Part shown: positions 20,661 to 35,000 of the stretch, one piece after another
Layout: every line of letters begins with the position of its first letter
How positions within the stretch are numbered: position 1 is the first letter of the stretch
Source: Aplectana chamaeleonis
Taxonomy: Eukaryota; Nematoda; Chromadorea; Rhabditida; Cosmocercidae
Assembly (NCBI GenBank): GCA_029168955.1
Contig: JAPDOI010000152.1
Span: 1,366,501-1,430,500 of the forward strand
Length of the DNA: 64,000 nt
Direction: 5' to 3'
Notes under the pieces: model-generated
The model's input: only the letters and a program-made list of their open reading frames with translations
The model's database searches: none
Told to the model about the DNA's origin: nothing
Program-made: the position numbers and the translations under genes

Positions 20661-23600
20661 GTAGAAAGTATGCGGGACCCAAATGCGAGTGCGCCAAACG
20701 CCGTAGAAAGTGTGTGGGATCCGAATGTGAGTGCGCCAAACGCCGAATAAAGTGTACGGGATCCAAGTGGGAGTGCTCAGGACGCCATAGAAAATGTGCG
20801 GGACTCAAGTAGGAGTGCGCAGAACGCCGTAAAAAGTGTGCGGGACCCAAGGTAGAGTGCGCAGGACGCCAGATAAAGTATGTGGGACCCAAATGCCAGT
20901 GCGCCGGACGCCGAGGAAAGTGTGCAGGACCCAATTGGAAGAGCGCCGGACGCCGTAGATAGTGTGCGGGACCCAAGGTAGAGTGCGCAGGACGCCGTAT
21001 AAAATGTGGGGGACCCAAGTGAGAGGGCGTTGGACGCCGAAGAAATTGTGCGGGACCTCAGCGGTGCACCAGACGCCGTAGAAAATGTGTGGGACCCGAA
21101 TGCGAGTGCTACGGACGCCGTAGAAAGTGTGCGGGACCCAAGGTAAAGTGCGCCGGACGCCGTAGAAAGTGTGTGGGACCCAAGTAGGAGTGCGCAGAAC
21201 GCCGTAGAAAGTGCGCGGGACCCAAGGTAGAGTGCGCCGGACGCCGCAGAAAGTATGCGGGACCCACATGCGAGTGCGCCAAACGCCGAAGAAAGTGGGC
21301 CGGACCCAAGTGGGAGTGCTCAGGACGCCATAGAAAATGTGCGAGACTCAAGTAGGAGGCAGAACGCCGTAAAAGTGTGCGGGACCCAAGGTAGAGTGCG
21401 CAGGACGCCAGATAAAGTATGTGGGACCCAAATGCCAATGCGCCGGACGCCGAGGAAAGTGTGCGGGACCCACTGGAAGAGCGCCGGACGCCGTAGATAG
21501 TGTGCGGGACCCAAGGTAGAGTGCGCCGGAGGCCGTAGGAAGTGGGCGGGACCCAAGGGAGTGCGCAGAACGCCGTAGAAAGTGTGTGGGATCCAAATGC
21601 GAGTGCGCCAAACGCCGAAGAAAGTGTGCGGACCCAAGTGGGAGTGCTCAGGACGCCGTAGAAAATGTGCGGGACTCAAGTCGGAGTGCGCAGAACGCCG
21701 TAAAAAGTGTGCGGGACCCAAGGGAGAGGGCGCAGGACGCCAGATAAAGTATGTGTGACCCAAATGCTGGAAGAGCACCGGACGCCGTAGATAGTGTGCG
21801 AGACCCAAGGTAGAGTTCGCTGGACGCCGTAGGAAGTGTGCGGGTTCCAAGTGGGAGTGCGCAGGACGCCGTAGAAAGTGTGGGATCCAAATGCGAGTGC
21901 CCCGGACGCCGAAGAAAGTGTGCGGGACCCGATTGGAAGAGCACCGCACGCCGTAGATGGTGTGGGGGACCCAAGGTAGAGTTCGCCGGACGCCGTAGGA
22001 AGTGGGCGGGTTCCAAGTGGGAGTGCGCAGGACGCCGTAGAAAATGTGTGGGATCCAAGTGGGGTGCTCAGGACGCCATAGAGAATGAGCGGGACCCAAG
22101 GTAGAGTGTGCCGGACGTCGTAGAAAATGTGTGGACCCAAGTAGGAGTGCGCCGGACGTCGTAGGAAGTGTGCCGAATCCAAGTGGAAGTGCGCCAGACG
22201 CCGTAGATAGTGTGTGGGATCCAAATGCGAGTGCGCAGAACGCCGTAGAAAGTGTGGTGGACCCAAGGTAGGAGTGCGCAGAGTGCCGTAGAAAATGTGG
22301 GACCCAAGTAGGAGTGCGCAGGACGCCATATAAAGTGTGCGGGACTCAAGTGGGAATGCGCAGGACGCCGCAGGAAGTGTGTAGGACCCAAATGCGAGTG
22401 CGCCGGACGTCGTAGGAAGTGTGCGGGACCCAAGGTGAAGCGTGCGCCGGACGCTGTTGAAAGTTTGTGGGACCCGCGGAGTGCTCAGGACGCCATAGAA
22501 AATGTGAGGGACTCAAGTAGGAGTGCGCAGGACGCCAGATAAAGTATGTGGGACCCAAATGCCAGTGCGCCGGACGCCGAGGAAAGTGTGCGGGGCCCAA
22601 TTGGAAGAGCGCCGGACGCCGTATAAAATGTGGGGGACCCAAGTGAGAGGGCGTTGGACGCCGAAGAAATTGTGCGGGATCTCGGCGGTGCACCAGACGC
22701 CGTAGAAAGTGTGTGGGACCCAAGTGCGAGTTCTACGGACGCCGTAGAAAGTGTGTGGGACCCCAGTAGGAGTGCGCAGAACGCCGTAGAAAGTGCGCGG
22801 GACCCAAGGTAGAGTGCGCCGCACGCCGCAGAAAGTATGCGGGACCCACATGCGAGTGCGCCACACGCCGAAGAAAGTGGGCCGGACCCAAATGCGAGTG
22901 CTACGGACGCCGTAGAAAGTGTGTGGGACCCCAGGTAGAGTGCGCAGAACGCCGTAGGAAGTGGGCGGGACCCAAGGTAGAGTGCGCAGAACGCCGTAGA
23001 AAGTGTGTGGGATCCGAATGCGAGTGCGCCAAATGCCGAAAAAAGTGTACGGGACCCAAGTGGGAGTGCTCAGGACGCCATAGAAAATGTGCGAGACTCA
23101 AGTAGGAGTGCGCAGAACGCCGTAAAAAGTGTGCGGGACCCAAGGTAGAGTGCGCAGGACGCCAGATAAAGTATGTGGGACCCAAATGCGAGTGCACCGG
23201 ACGCCGAAGAAAGTGTGCGGGACCCAATTGGAAGAGCACCGGACGCCGTAGATAGTGTGCGGGACCCAAGGTAGAGTTCGCCGGACGCCGTAGGAAGTGG
23301 GCGGGTTCCAAGTGGGAGTGCGCAGGACGCCGTAGAAAGTGTGTGGGATCCAAATGCGAGTGCGCCAAACGCCGAAGAAAGTGTGCGGGACCCAATTGGA
23401 AGAGCACCGGACGCCGTAGATAGTGTGCGGGACCCAAGGTAGAGTTCGCCGGACGCCGAAGGAAGTGGGCGGGTTCCAAGTGGGAGTGCGCAGGACGCCG
23501 TAGAAAATGTGTGGGATCCAAGTGGGAGTGCTCAGGACGCCATAGAGAATGAGCGGGACCCAAGGTAGAGTGTGCCGGACGTCGTAGAAAATGTGTGGGA

Positions 23601-26600
23601 CCCAAGTAGGAGTGCGCCGGACGTCGTAGGAAGTGTGCCGAATCCAAGTGGAAGTGCGCCAGACGCAGGAGATAATGTGTGGGATCCAAATGCGAGTGCG
23701 CAGAACGCCGTAGAAAGTGTGCGGGACCCAAGTAGGAGTGCGCAGAGTGCCGTAGAAAATGTGTGGGACCCAAGTAGGAGTGCGCAGGACGCCATATAAA
23801 GTGTGCGGGACTCAAGTGGGAATGCGCAGTACGCCGCAGGAAGTGTGTAGGACCCAAATGCGAGTGCGCCGGACGTCGTAGGAAGTGTGCGGGACCCAAG
23901 GTAGCGTGCGCCGGACGCTGTTGAAAGTTTGTGGGACCCAAGTGGGAGTGCTCAGGACGCCATAGAAAATGTGAGGGACTCAAGTACGAGTGCGCAGAAC
24001 GCCGTAAAAGTGTGTGCGACCCAAGGTAGAGTGCGCAGGACGTCAGATAAAGTATGTGGGACCCAAATGCCAGTGCGCCGGACGCCGAGGAAAGTGTGCG
24101 GGGCCCAATTGGAAGAGCGCCGGACGCCGTAGAAAATGTGGGGACCCATGAGAGGGCGTTGGACGCCGAAGAAATTGTGCGGGATCTCAGCGGTGCACCA
24201 GGCGCCGTAGAAAGTGTGTGGGACCCAAATGCGAGTTCTACGAACGCCGTAGAAAGTGTGTGGGACCCCAGTAGGAGTGCGCAGAACGCCGTAGAAAGTG
24301 CGCGGGACCCAAGGTAGAGTGCGCCGGACGCCGCAGAAAGTATGCGGGACCCAAATGCGAGTGCGCCAAACGCCGAAGAAAGTGGGCCGGACCCAAATGC
24401 GAGTGCTACGGACGCCGTAGAAAGTGTGTGGGACCCCAGTAGGAGTGCGCAGAACGCCGTAGAAAGTGCGCGGGACCCAAGGTAGAGTGCGCAGAACGCC
24501 GTAGAAAGTGTGTGGGATCCGAATGCGAGTGCGCCAAATGCCGAAAAAAGTGTACGGGACCCAAGTGGGAGTGCTCAGGACGCCATAGAAAATGTGCGGG
24601 ACTCAAGTAGGAGTGCGCAGAACGCCGTAAAAAGTGTGCGGGACCCAAGGTAGAGTGCGCAGGACGCCAGATAAAGTATGTGGGACCCAAATGGCAGTGC
24701 GCCGGACGCCGAGGAAAGTGTGCGGGACCCAATTGGAAGAGCACCGGACGCCGTAGATAGTGTGCGAGACCCAAGGTAGAGTGCGCCGGACGCCGTAGGA
24801 AGTGGGCGGGACCCAAGTAGGAGTGCGCAGAACGCCGTAGAAAGTGTGTGGGATCCGAATGCGAGTGCGCCAAACGCCGAAGAAAGTGTGCGGGACCCAA
24901 GTGGGAGTGCTCAGGACGCCGTAGAAAATGTGCGGGACTCAGTTCGGAGTGCGCAGAACGCCGTAAAAAGTATGTGGGACCCAAATGCGAGTGCACCGGA
25001 CGCCGAAGAAAGTGTGCGGGACCCAATTGGAAGAGCACCGGACGCCGTAGAAAATGTGCGGGTTCCAAGGTAGAGTTCGCCGGACGCAATAGGAAGTGGG
25101 TGGGTTACAAGTGGGAGTGCGCAGGACGCCGTAGAAAATGTGTGGGACCTAAGTGGGAGTGCTCAGGACGCCATAGAGAATGAGCGGGACCCAAGGTAGA
25201 GTGTGCCGGACGTCGTAGAAAATGTGTGGGACCCAAGTAGGAGTGCGCCGGACGTCGTAGGAAGTGTGCGGAATCCAAGTGGAAGTGCGCCAGACGCAGT
25301 AGATAATGTGTGGGATCCAAATGCGAGTGCGCAGAACGCCGTAGAAAGTGTGCGGGACCCAAGTAGGAGTGCGCAGAACGCCGTAGAAGGTGTGAGAGAC
25401 CCAAGTGGGAGTGCGCAGGACGCCATAGAAAGTGTGCGGGACTCAAGTGGGAATGCGCAGGACGCCGCAGGAAGTGTGTAGGACCCAAATGCGAGTGCGC
25501 CGGACGTCGTAGGAAGTGTGCGGGACCCAAGGTAGAGTGCACCGGACGCTGTTGAAAGTTTGTGGGACCCAAGTGGGAGTGCTCAGGACGCCATAGAAAA
25601 TGTGAGGGACTCAAGTAGGAGTGCGCAGAACGCCGTAAAAAGTGTGCTGGACCCAAGGTAGAGTGCGCAGGACGTCAGATAAAGTATGTGGGACCCAAAT
25701 GCCAGTGCGCCGGACGCCGAGGAAAGTGTGCAGGACCCAATTGGAAGAGCGCCGGACGCCGTAGATAGTGTGCGGGACCCAAGGTAGAGTGCGCAGGACG
25801 CCGTATAAAATGTGGGGGACCCAAGTGAGAGGGCGTTGGACGCCGAAGAAATTTTGCGGGACCTCAGCGGAGCACCAGACGCCGTAGAAAATGTGTGGGA
25901 CCCGAATGCGAGTGCTACGGACGCCGTAGAAAGTGTGTGGGACCCAGGTAAAGTGCGCCGGACGCCGTAGAAAGTGTGTGGCACCCAAGTAGGAGAGCGC
26001 AGAACGCCGTAGAAAGTGCGCGGGCCCCAAGGTAGAGTGCCCCGCACGCCCCAGAAAGTATGCGGGACCCAAATGCGAGTGCTCAGGACGCCATAGGAAA
26101 TGAGCGGGACCCAAGTGGGAGTGCTCAGGACGCCATAGAAAATGTGCGAGACTCAAGTCGGAGTGCGCAGAACGCCGTAAAAAGTGTGCGGGACCCAAGG
26201 TAGAGTGCGCAGGACGCCAGATAAAGTATGTGGGACCCAAATGCCAATGCGCCAAACGCCGAAGAAAGTGTGCGGGACCCAACTGGAAGAGCGCCGGACG
26301 CCGTAGATAGTGTGCGGGACCCAAGGTAGAGTGCGCCGGAGGCCGTAGGAAGTGGGCGGGACCCAAGTGGGAGTGCGCAGGACGCCGTAGAAAGTGTGTG
26401 GGATCCAAATGCGAGTGCGCCAAACGCCGAAGAAAGTGGGCGGGACCCTAGTGGGTGTGCTCAGGACGCCATAGAAAATGTGCGGGACCCAAGGTAGAGT
26501 GTGCCGGACGCCGTAGAAAATGTGTGGGACCCAAGTAGGAGTGCGCCGGACGTCGTAGGAAGTGTGCGGGATCCAAAAAGGAAGTGCGCCAGACGCAGTA

Positions 26601-29600
26601 GATAATGTGTGGGATCCGAATGCGAGTGCGCAGAACGCCGTAGAAAGTGTGCGGGACCCAAGTAGGAGTGCGCAGAACGCCCAAGTGGGAGTGCGCAGGA
26701 CGCCATAGAAAGTGTGGGGGACTCAAGTGGGAATGCGCAGGACGCCGCAGGAAGTGTGTAGGACCCAAATGCGAGTGCGCCGGACGTCGTAGGAAGTGTG
26801 CGGGACCAGGTAGAGTGCGCCGGACGCTGTTGCAAGTTTGTGGGACCCAAGTGGGAGTGCTCAGGACGCCATAGAAAATGTGAGGGACTCAAGTAGGAGT
26901 GCGCAGAACGCCGTAAAAAGTGTGCTGGACCCAAGGTAGAGTGCGCAGGACGTCAGATAAAGTATGTGGGACCCAAATGCCAGCGCGCCGGACGCCGAGG
27001 GAAGAGGGCAGGACCCAATTGGAAGAGCGCGGGACGCCGTAGATAGTGTGCGGGACCCAAGGTAGAGTGCGCAGGACGCCGTATAAAAATGTGGGGACTC
27101 ATGAGAGGGCGTTGGACGCCGAAGAAATTGTGCGGGACCTCAGCGGTGCACCAGACGCCGTAGAAAATGTGTGGGACCCGAATGCGAGTGCTACGGACGC
27201 CGTAGAAAGTGTGCGGGACCCAAGGTAAAGTGCGCCGGACGCCGTAGAAAGTGTGTGGGACCCAAGTAGGAGTGCGCAGAACGCCGTAGAAAGTGCGCGG
27301 GACCCAAGGTAGAGTGCGCCGGACGCCGCAGAAAGTATGCGGGACCCAAATGCGAGTGCTCAGGACGCCATAGGAAATGAGCGGGACCCAAGTGGGAGTG
27401 CTCAGGACGCCATAGAAAATGTGCGAGACTCAAGTAGGAGTGCGCAGAACGCCGTAAAAAGTGTGCGGGACCCAAGGTAGAGTGCGCAGGACGCCAGATA
27501 AAGTATGTGGGACCCAAATGCCAATGCGCCGGACGCCGAGGAAAGTGTGCGGGACCCAATTGGAAGAGCGCCGGACGCCGTAGATAGTGTGCGGGACCCA
27601 AGGTAGAGTGCGCCGGAGGCCGTAGGAAGTGGGCGGGACCCAAGTGGGAGTGCGCAGGACGCCGTAGAAAGTGTGTGGGATCCAAATGCGAGTGCGCCAA
27701 ACGCCGAAGAAAGTGTGCGGGACCCAAGTGGGAGTGCTCAGGACGCCGAAGAAAATGTGCGGGACTCAAGTCGGAGTGCGCAGAACGCCGTAAAAAATGT
27801 GCGGGACCCAAGGTAGAGTGCGCAGGACGCCAGATAAAGTACGTGTGACCCAAATGCTGGAAGAGCACCGGACGCCGTAGATAGTGTGCGAGACCCAAGG
27901 TAGAGTTCGCTGGACGCCGTAGGAAGTGGGCGGGTTCCAAGTGGGAGTGCGCAGGACGCCGTAGAAAGTGTGTGGGATCCAAATGCGAGTGCGCCAAACG
28001 CCGAAGAAAGTGTGCGGGACCCAATTGCAAGAGCACCGGACGCCGTAGATAGTGTGCGGGACCCAAGGTAGAGTTCGCCGGACGCCGAAGGAAGTGGGCG
28101 GGTTCCAAGTGGGAGTGCGCAGGACGCCGTAGAAAATGTGTGGGATCCAAGTGGGGGTGCTCAGGACGCCATAGAGAATGAGCGGGACCCAAGGTAGAGT
28201 GTGCCGGACGTCGTAGAAAATGTGTGGGACCCAAGTAGGAGTGCGCCGGACGTCGTAGGAAGTGTGCCGAATCCAAGTGGAAGTGCGCCAGACGCAGTAG
28301 ATAATGTGTGGGATCCAAATGCGAGTGCGCAGAACGCCGTAGAAAGTGTGCGGGACCCAAGTAGGAGTGCGCAGAGTGCCGTAGAAAATGTGTGGGACCT
28401 AAGTAGGAGTGCGCCGGACGTCGTAGGAAGTGTGCGGAATCCAAGTGGAAGTGCGCCAGACGCAGTAGATAATGTGTGGGATCCAAATGTGAGTGCGCAG
28501 AACGCCGTAGAAAGTGTGCGGGACCCAAGTAGGAGTGCGCAGGACGCCGCAGGAAGTGTGTAGGACCCAAATGCGAGTGCGCCGGAGGTCGTAGGAAGTG
28601 TGCGGGACCCAAGGTAGAGTGCACCGGACGCTGTGGAAAGTTTGTGGGACCCAAGTGGGAGTGCTCAGGACGCCATAGAAAATGTGCGGGACTCAAGTAG
28701 GAGTGCGCAGAACGCCGTAAAAAGTGTGCGGGACCCAAGGTAGAGTGCGCAGGACGTCAGATAAAGTATGTGGGACCCAAATGCCAGTGCGCCGGACGCC
28801 GAAGAAAGTGTGCGGGACCCAATTGGAAGAGCGCTGGACGCCGTAGATAGTGTGCGGGACCCAAGGTAGAGTATGCCGGACGCCGCAAAAAATGTGCGGG
28901 ACCCAAGTAGGAGTGCGCAGAACGCCGTAGAAAGTGTGTGGGATCCAAATGCGAGTGCGCCAAACGCCGCAGAAAGTGTACGGGACCCAAGTGGGAGTGC
29001 TCAGGACGCCATAGAAAATGTGCGGGACCCAAGGTAGAGTGCGGAGGACGCCAGATAAAGTATGTGGGACCCAAATGCCAGTGCGCCAGACGCCGACGAA
29101 AGTGTGCGGGACCCAAGTGGGAGTGCTCAGGACGCCATAGAAAATGTGCGAGACTCAAGTCGGAGTGCGAAGAACGCCGTAAAAAGTGTGCGGGATTCAA
29201 GTGGGAGTGCTCAGGACGCCATAGAGAGTGAGCGGGACCCAAGTAGGAGTGCGCCGGACGTCGTAGGAAGTGTGCGGGATCCAAGTGGAAGAGCGCAGGA
29301 CGCCGTAGAAAATGTGTGGGATCCAAATGCGAGTGCGCCAAACGCCGAAGAAAGTGTGCGGGACCCAACTGGAAGAGCACCGGACGCCGTAGAAAATGTG
29401 TGGGATTCAAGTGTGAGTGCTCAGGACGCCATAGAGAGTGAGCGGGACCCAAGTAGGAGTGCGCCGGACGTCGTAGGAAGTGTGCGGGATCCAAGTGGAA
29501 GTGCGCCAGACGCAGTAGATAATGTGCGGGATCCAAATGCGAGTGCGCAGGACGCCGTAGAAAGTGTGCGGGACCCAAGTAGGAGTGCGCAGAACGCCGT

Positions 29601-30841
29601 AGAAAATGTGAGGGACCCAAGTGGGAGTGCGCAGGACGCCATAGAAAGTGTGCGGGACTCAAGTGGGAATGCGCAGGACGCCGCAGGAAGTGTGTAGGAC
29701 CCAAATGCGAGTGCGCCGGACGCCAGATAAAGTATGTGGGACCCAAATGCAAGTGCGCCGGACGGCGAGGAAAGTGTGCGGGACCCAATTGGAAGAGCGC
29801 CGGACGCCGTAGATAGTGTACGGGACCCAAGTGGGAGTGCACAGGACGCCATAGAAAATGTGCGAGACTCAAGTAGGAGTGCGCAGAACGCCGTAAAAAG
29901 TGTGCGGGACCCAAGGTAGAGTGCGCAGGACGCCAGATAAAGTATGTGGGACCCAAATGCCAGTGCGCCGGACGCCGAGGAAAGTGTGCGGGACCCAATT
30001 GGAAGAGCGCCGGACGCCGTAGATAGTGTGCGGGACCCAAGGTAGAGTGCGCCGGAGGCCGTAGGAAGTGGGCGGGACCCAAGTGGGAGTGCGCAGGACG
30101 CCGTAGAAAGTGTGTGGAATCCAAATGCGAGTGCGCCAAACGCCGCAGAAAGTGTACGGACCCAAGTGGGAGTGCTCAGGACGCCGTAGAAAATGTGCGG
30201 GACTCAAGTCGGAGTGCGCCGGACGCCGTAGATAGGGTGCGGGGCCCAAGGTAGAGGGCGCAGGACGCCAGATAAAGTATGTGGGACCCAAATGCCAGTG
30301 CGCCGGACGCCGAGGAAAGTGTGCGGGACCCAATTGAAAGAGCGCTGGACGCCGTAGATAGTGTGGGACCCAAATGCCAGTGCGCCGGACGCCGAAGAAA
30401 GTGTGCGGGACCCAATTGGAAGAGCGCCGGACGCCCTAGATAGTGTGCGGGACCCAAGGTAGAGTGCGCAGGACGCCGTAGGAAGTGTGCGGGACCCAAG
30501 TGGGAGTGCTCAGGACGCCATAGAAAATGTGCGGGACTCAAGTCGGAGTGCGCAGAACGCCGTAAAAAGTGTGCGGGAACCAATTCGAAGAGCACCGGAC
30601 GCCGTAGAAAATGTGTGGGATCCAAATGCGAGTGCGCCAAACGCCGAAGAAAGTGTGCGGGACCCAATTGGAAGAGCACCGGACGCCGTAGATATTATGC
30701 GGGACCCAAGGTAGAGTTCGCCGGACGCCGTGGGAAGTGGGCGGGACCCAAGTGGGAGTGCGCAGGACGCCGTAGAAAATGTGTGGGATCCAAGTGGGAG
30801 TGCTCAGGACGCCATAGAGAGTGAGCGGGACCCAAGGTAGA

Positions 30842-31560
30842 GTGTGCCGGACGTCGTAGAAAATGTGTGGCACCCAAGTAGGAGTGCGCCGGACGTCGTA
30901 GGAAGTGTGCGGGATCCAAGTGGAAGTGCGCCAGACGCAGTAGATAATGTGCGGGATCCAAATGCGAGTGCGCAGAACGCCGTAGAAAGTGTGCGGGACC
31001 CAAGTAGGAGTGCGCAGAACGCCGTAGAAAATGTGAGGGACCCAAGTGGGAGTGCGCAGGACGCCATAGAAAGTGTGCGGGACTCAAGTGGGAATGCGCA
31101 GGACGCCGCAGGAAGTGTGTAGGACTCAAATGCGAGTGCGCCGGACGTCGTAGAAAATGTGTGGGATCCAAGTGGGAGTGCTCAGGACGCCATAGAGAGT
31201 GAGCGGGACCCAAGGTAGAGTGTGCCGGACGTCCTAGAAAATGTGTGTCACCCAAGTAGGAGTGCGCCGGACGTCGTAGGAAGTGTGCGGGATCCAAGTG
31301 GAAGTGCGCCAGACGCAGTAGATAATGTGCGGGATCCAAATGCGAGTGCGCAGAACGCCGTAGAAAGTGTGCGGGACTCAAGTAGGAGTGCGCAGAACGC
31401 CGTAGAAAATGTGAGGGACCCAAGTGGGAGTGCGCAGGACGCCATAGAAAGTGTGCGGGACTCAAGTGGGGATGCGCAGGACGCCGCAGGAAGTGTGTAG
31501 GACCCAAATGCGAGTGCGCCGGACGTCGTAGAAAATGTGTGGGATCCAAGTGGAAGTGCT
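30842..31560. repeat. 378-bp (nine-monomer) duplication within the satellite
   Basis: The block beginning GTGCCGGACGTC at about 30844 and continuing through CAGACGCAGTAGATAATG recurs at about 31222, an offset of 378 bp or nine monomers. A third partial copy starts near 31600. Confidence 0.7.
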
Positions 31561-32029
31561 CAGGACGCCATAGAGAGTGAGCAGGACCCAAGGTAGAGTG
31601 TGCCGGACGTCGTAGAAAATGTGTGGCACCCAAGTAGGAGTGCGCCGGACGTCGTAGGAAGTGTGCGGGACCCAAGGTAGAGTGCACCGGACGCTGTTGA
31701 AAGTTTGTGGGACCCAAGTGGGAGTGCTCAGGACGCCATAGAAAATGTGCGGGACTCAAGTAGGAGTGCGCAGAACGCCGTAAAAAGTGTGCGGGACCCA
31801 AGGTAGAGTGCGCAGGACGTCAGATAAAGTATGTGGGACCCAAATGCCAGTGCGCCGGACGCCGAAGAAAGTGTGCGGGACCCAATTGGAAGAGCGCTGG
31901 ACGCCGTAGATAGTGTGCGGGACCCAAGGTAGAGTGCGCAAGACGCCGTAGGAAGTGGGCGGGACCCAAGTGGGAGTGCGCAGGACGACGTAGAAAATGT
32001 GTGGGATCCAAATGCGAGAGCGTCAAACG

Positions 32030-35000
32030 CCGCAGAAAGTGTACAGGACCCAAGTGGGAGTGCTCAGGACGTCACAGAGAGTGAGCGGGACCCAAGGTAG
32101 AGTGTGCCGGACGTCGTAGAAAATGTGTGGCACCCAAGTAGGAGTGCGCAGGACGACGGAGAAAATGTGTGGGATACAAATGCGAGAGCGTAAAACGCCG
32201 CAGAAAGTGTACGGGACCCAAGTGGGAGTGCTCAGGACGTCATAGAGAGTGAGCGGGACCCAAGGTAGAGTGTGCCGGACGTCGTAGAAAATGTGGCACC
32301 CAAGTAGGAGTGCGCAGGACGACGTAAAAAATGTGTGGGATCCAAATGCGAGAGCGTCAAACGCCGCAGAAAGTGCACGGGACCCAAGTGGGAGTGCTCA
32401 GGACGTCATAGAGAGTGAGCGGGACCCAAGTGGGAGTGCTCAGGACGCCATAGAAAATGTGCGGGACTCAAGTCGGAGTGCGCAGAACGCCGTGAAAAGT
32501 GTGCGGGACCCAATTCGAAGAGCGCAGGACGCCGTAGAAAATGTGTGGGATCCAAATGCGAGTGCGCCAAACGCCGAAGAAAGTGTGCGGGACCCAATTG
32601 GAAGAGCACCGGACGCCGTAGATATTATGCGGGACCCAAGGTAGAGTTCGCCGGACGCCGTGGGAAGTGGGCGGGACCCAAGTGGGAGTGCGCAGGACGC
32701 CGTAGAAAATGTGTGGGTGAGCGGGACCCAAGGTAGAGTGTGCCGGACGTCGTAGAAAATGTGTGGCACCCAAGTAGGAGTGCGCCGGACGTCGTAGGAA
32801 GTGTGCGGGACCCAAGGTAGAGTGCACCGGACGCTGTTGAAAGCCTGTGGGACCCAAGTGGGAGTGCTCAGGACGCCATAGAAAATGTGCGGACTCAAGT
32901 AGGAGTGCGCAGAACGCCGTAAAAGTGTGCGGGACCCAAGGTAGAGTGCGCAGGACGTCAGATAAAGTGCGGTGGGACCCAAATGCCAGTAGCGCCGGAC
33001 GCCGAAGAAAGTGTGCGGGACCCACTGGAAGAGCGCTGGACGCCGTAGATAGTGTGCGGGACCCAAGGTAGAGTGCGCAAGACGCCGTAGGAAGTGGGCG
33101 GGACCCTGGCGGGAGTGCGCAGGACGACGTAGAAAATGTGTGGGATCCAAATGCGAGAGCGTCAAACGCCGCAGAAAGTGTACAGGACCCAAGTGGGAGT
33201 GCTCAGGACGTCACAGAGAGTGAGCGGGACCCAAGGTAGAGTGTGCCGGACGTCGTAGAAAATGTGTGGCACCCAAGTAGGAGTGCGCAGGACGACGTAG
33301 AAAATGTGTGATCCAAATGCGAGAGCGTCAAACGCCGCAGAAAGTGTACGGGACCCAAGTGGGAGTGCTCAGGACGTCATAGAGAGTGAGCGGGACCCAA
33401 GGTAGAGTGTGCCGGACGTCGTAGAAATGTGTGGCACCCAAGTAGGAGTGCGCAGGACGACGTAGATAATGTGTGGGATCCAAATGCGAGAGCGTCAAAC
33501 GCCGCAGAAAGTGCACGGGACCCAAGTGGGAGTGCTCAGGACGTCATAGAGAGTGAGCGGGACCCAAGTGGGAGTGCGCAGGACGCCATAGAAAATGTGC
33601 GGACTCAAGTCGGAGTGCGCAGAACGCCGTGAAAAGTGTGTGGGACCCAATTCGAAGAGCGCAGGACGCTGTAGAAAATGTGTGGGATCCAAATGCGAGT
33701 GCGCCAAACGCCGAAGAAAGTGTGCGGGACCCAATTGAAGAGCACCGGACGCCGTAGATATTATGCGGGACCCAAGGTAGAGTTCGCCGGACGCCGTGGG
33801 AAGTGGGCGGGACCCAAGTGGGAGGCAGGACGCCGTAGAAAATGTGTGGGTGAGCGGGACCCAAGGTAGAGTGTGCCGGACGTCGTAGAAAATGTGTGGC
33901 ACCCAAGTAGGAGTGCGCCGGACGTCGTAGGAAGTGTGCGGGACCCAAGGTAGAGTGCACCGGACGCTGTTGAAAGTTTGTGCGGACCCAAGTGGGAGTG
34001 CTCAGGACGCCATAGAAAATGTGCGGGACTCAAGTAGGAGTGCGCAGAACGCCGTAAAAGTGTGCGGGACCCAAGGTAGAGTGCGCAGGACGTCAGATAA
34101 AGTGTGGGGACCCAAATGCCAGTGCGCCGGACGCCGAAGAAAGTGTGCGGGACCCAATTGGAAGAGCGCTGACGCCGTAGATAGTGTGCGGACCCAAGGT
34201 AGAGTGCGCAAGACGCCGTAGGAAGTGGGCGGCACCCAAGTGGGAGTGCGCAGGACGACGTAGAAAATGTGTGGGATCCAAATGCGAGAGCGTCAAACGC
34301 CGCAGAAAGTGTACGGGACCCAAGTGGGAGTGCTCAGGACGCCATAGAGAGTGAGCGGGACCCAAGGTAGAGTGTGCCGGACGTCGTAGAAAATGTGTGG
34401 CACCCAAGTAGGAGTGCGCAGGACGACGTAGAAAATGTGTGGGATCCAAATGCGAGTGCGCCAAACGCCGACGAAAGTGTGCGGGACCCAAGTGGGAGTG
34501 CTCAGGACGCCATAGAAAATGTGCGGGACTCAAGTCGGAGTGCGCAGAACGCCGTGAAAAGTGTGCGGGACCCAATTCGAAGAGCGCAGGACGCCGTAGA
34601 AAATGTGTGGGATCCAAATGCGAGTGCGCCAAACGCCGAAGAAAGTGTGCGGGACCCAATTGGAAGAGCACCGGACGCCGTAGATATTATGCGGGACCCA
34701 AGGTAGAGTTCGCCGGACGCCGTGGGAAGTGGCGGGACCCAAGTGGGAGTGCGCAGGACGCCGTAGAAAATGTGTGGGTGAGCGGGACCCAAGGTAGAGT
34801 GTGCCGGACGTCGTAGAAAATGTGTGGCACCCAAGTAGAGTGCGCCGGACGTCGTAGGAAGTGTGCGGGACCCAAGGTAGAGTGCACCGACGCTGTTGAA
34901 AGTTTGTGGGACCCTAATGCGAGTGCTCAGGACGCCATAGAAAGTGTGCGGGACTCAGTAGGAGTGCGCAGAACGCCGTAGAAAGTGTGCGGGACCCAAG

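Noticed and set aside
27191..28738. 515-codon minus-strand ORF (and similar ORFs of 460-581 codons) as a repetitive protein gene
   Set aside because: It lies wholly in the 42-bp satellite; equally long frames exist in other phases, frames break by indels, and there are no introns, starts or domains beyond the 14-residue repeat.
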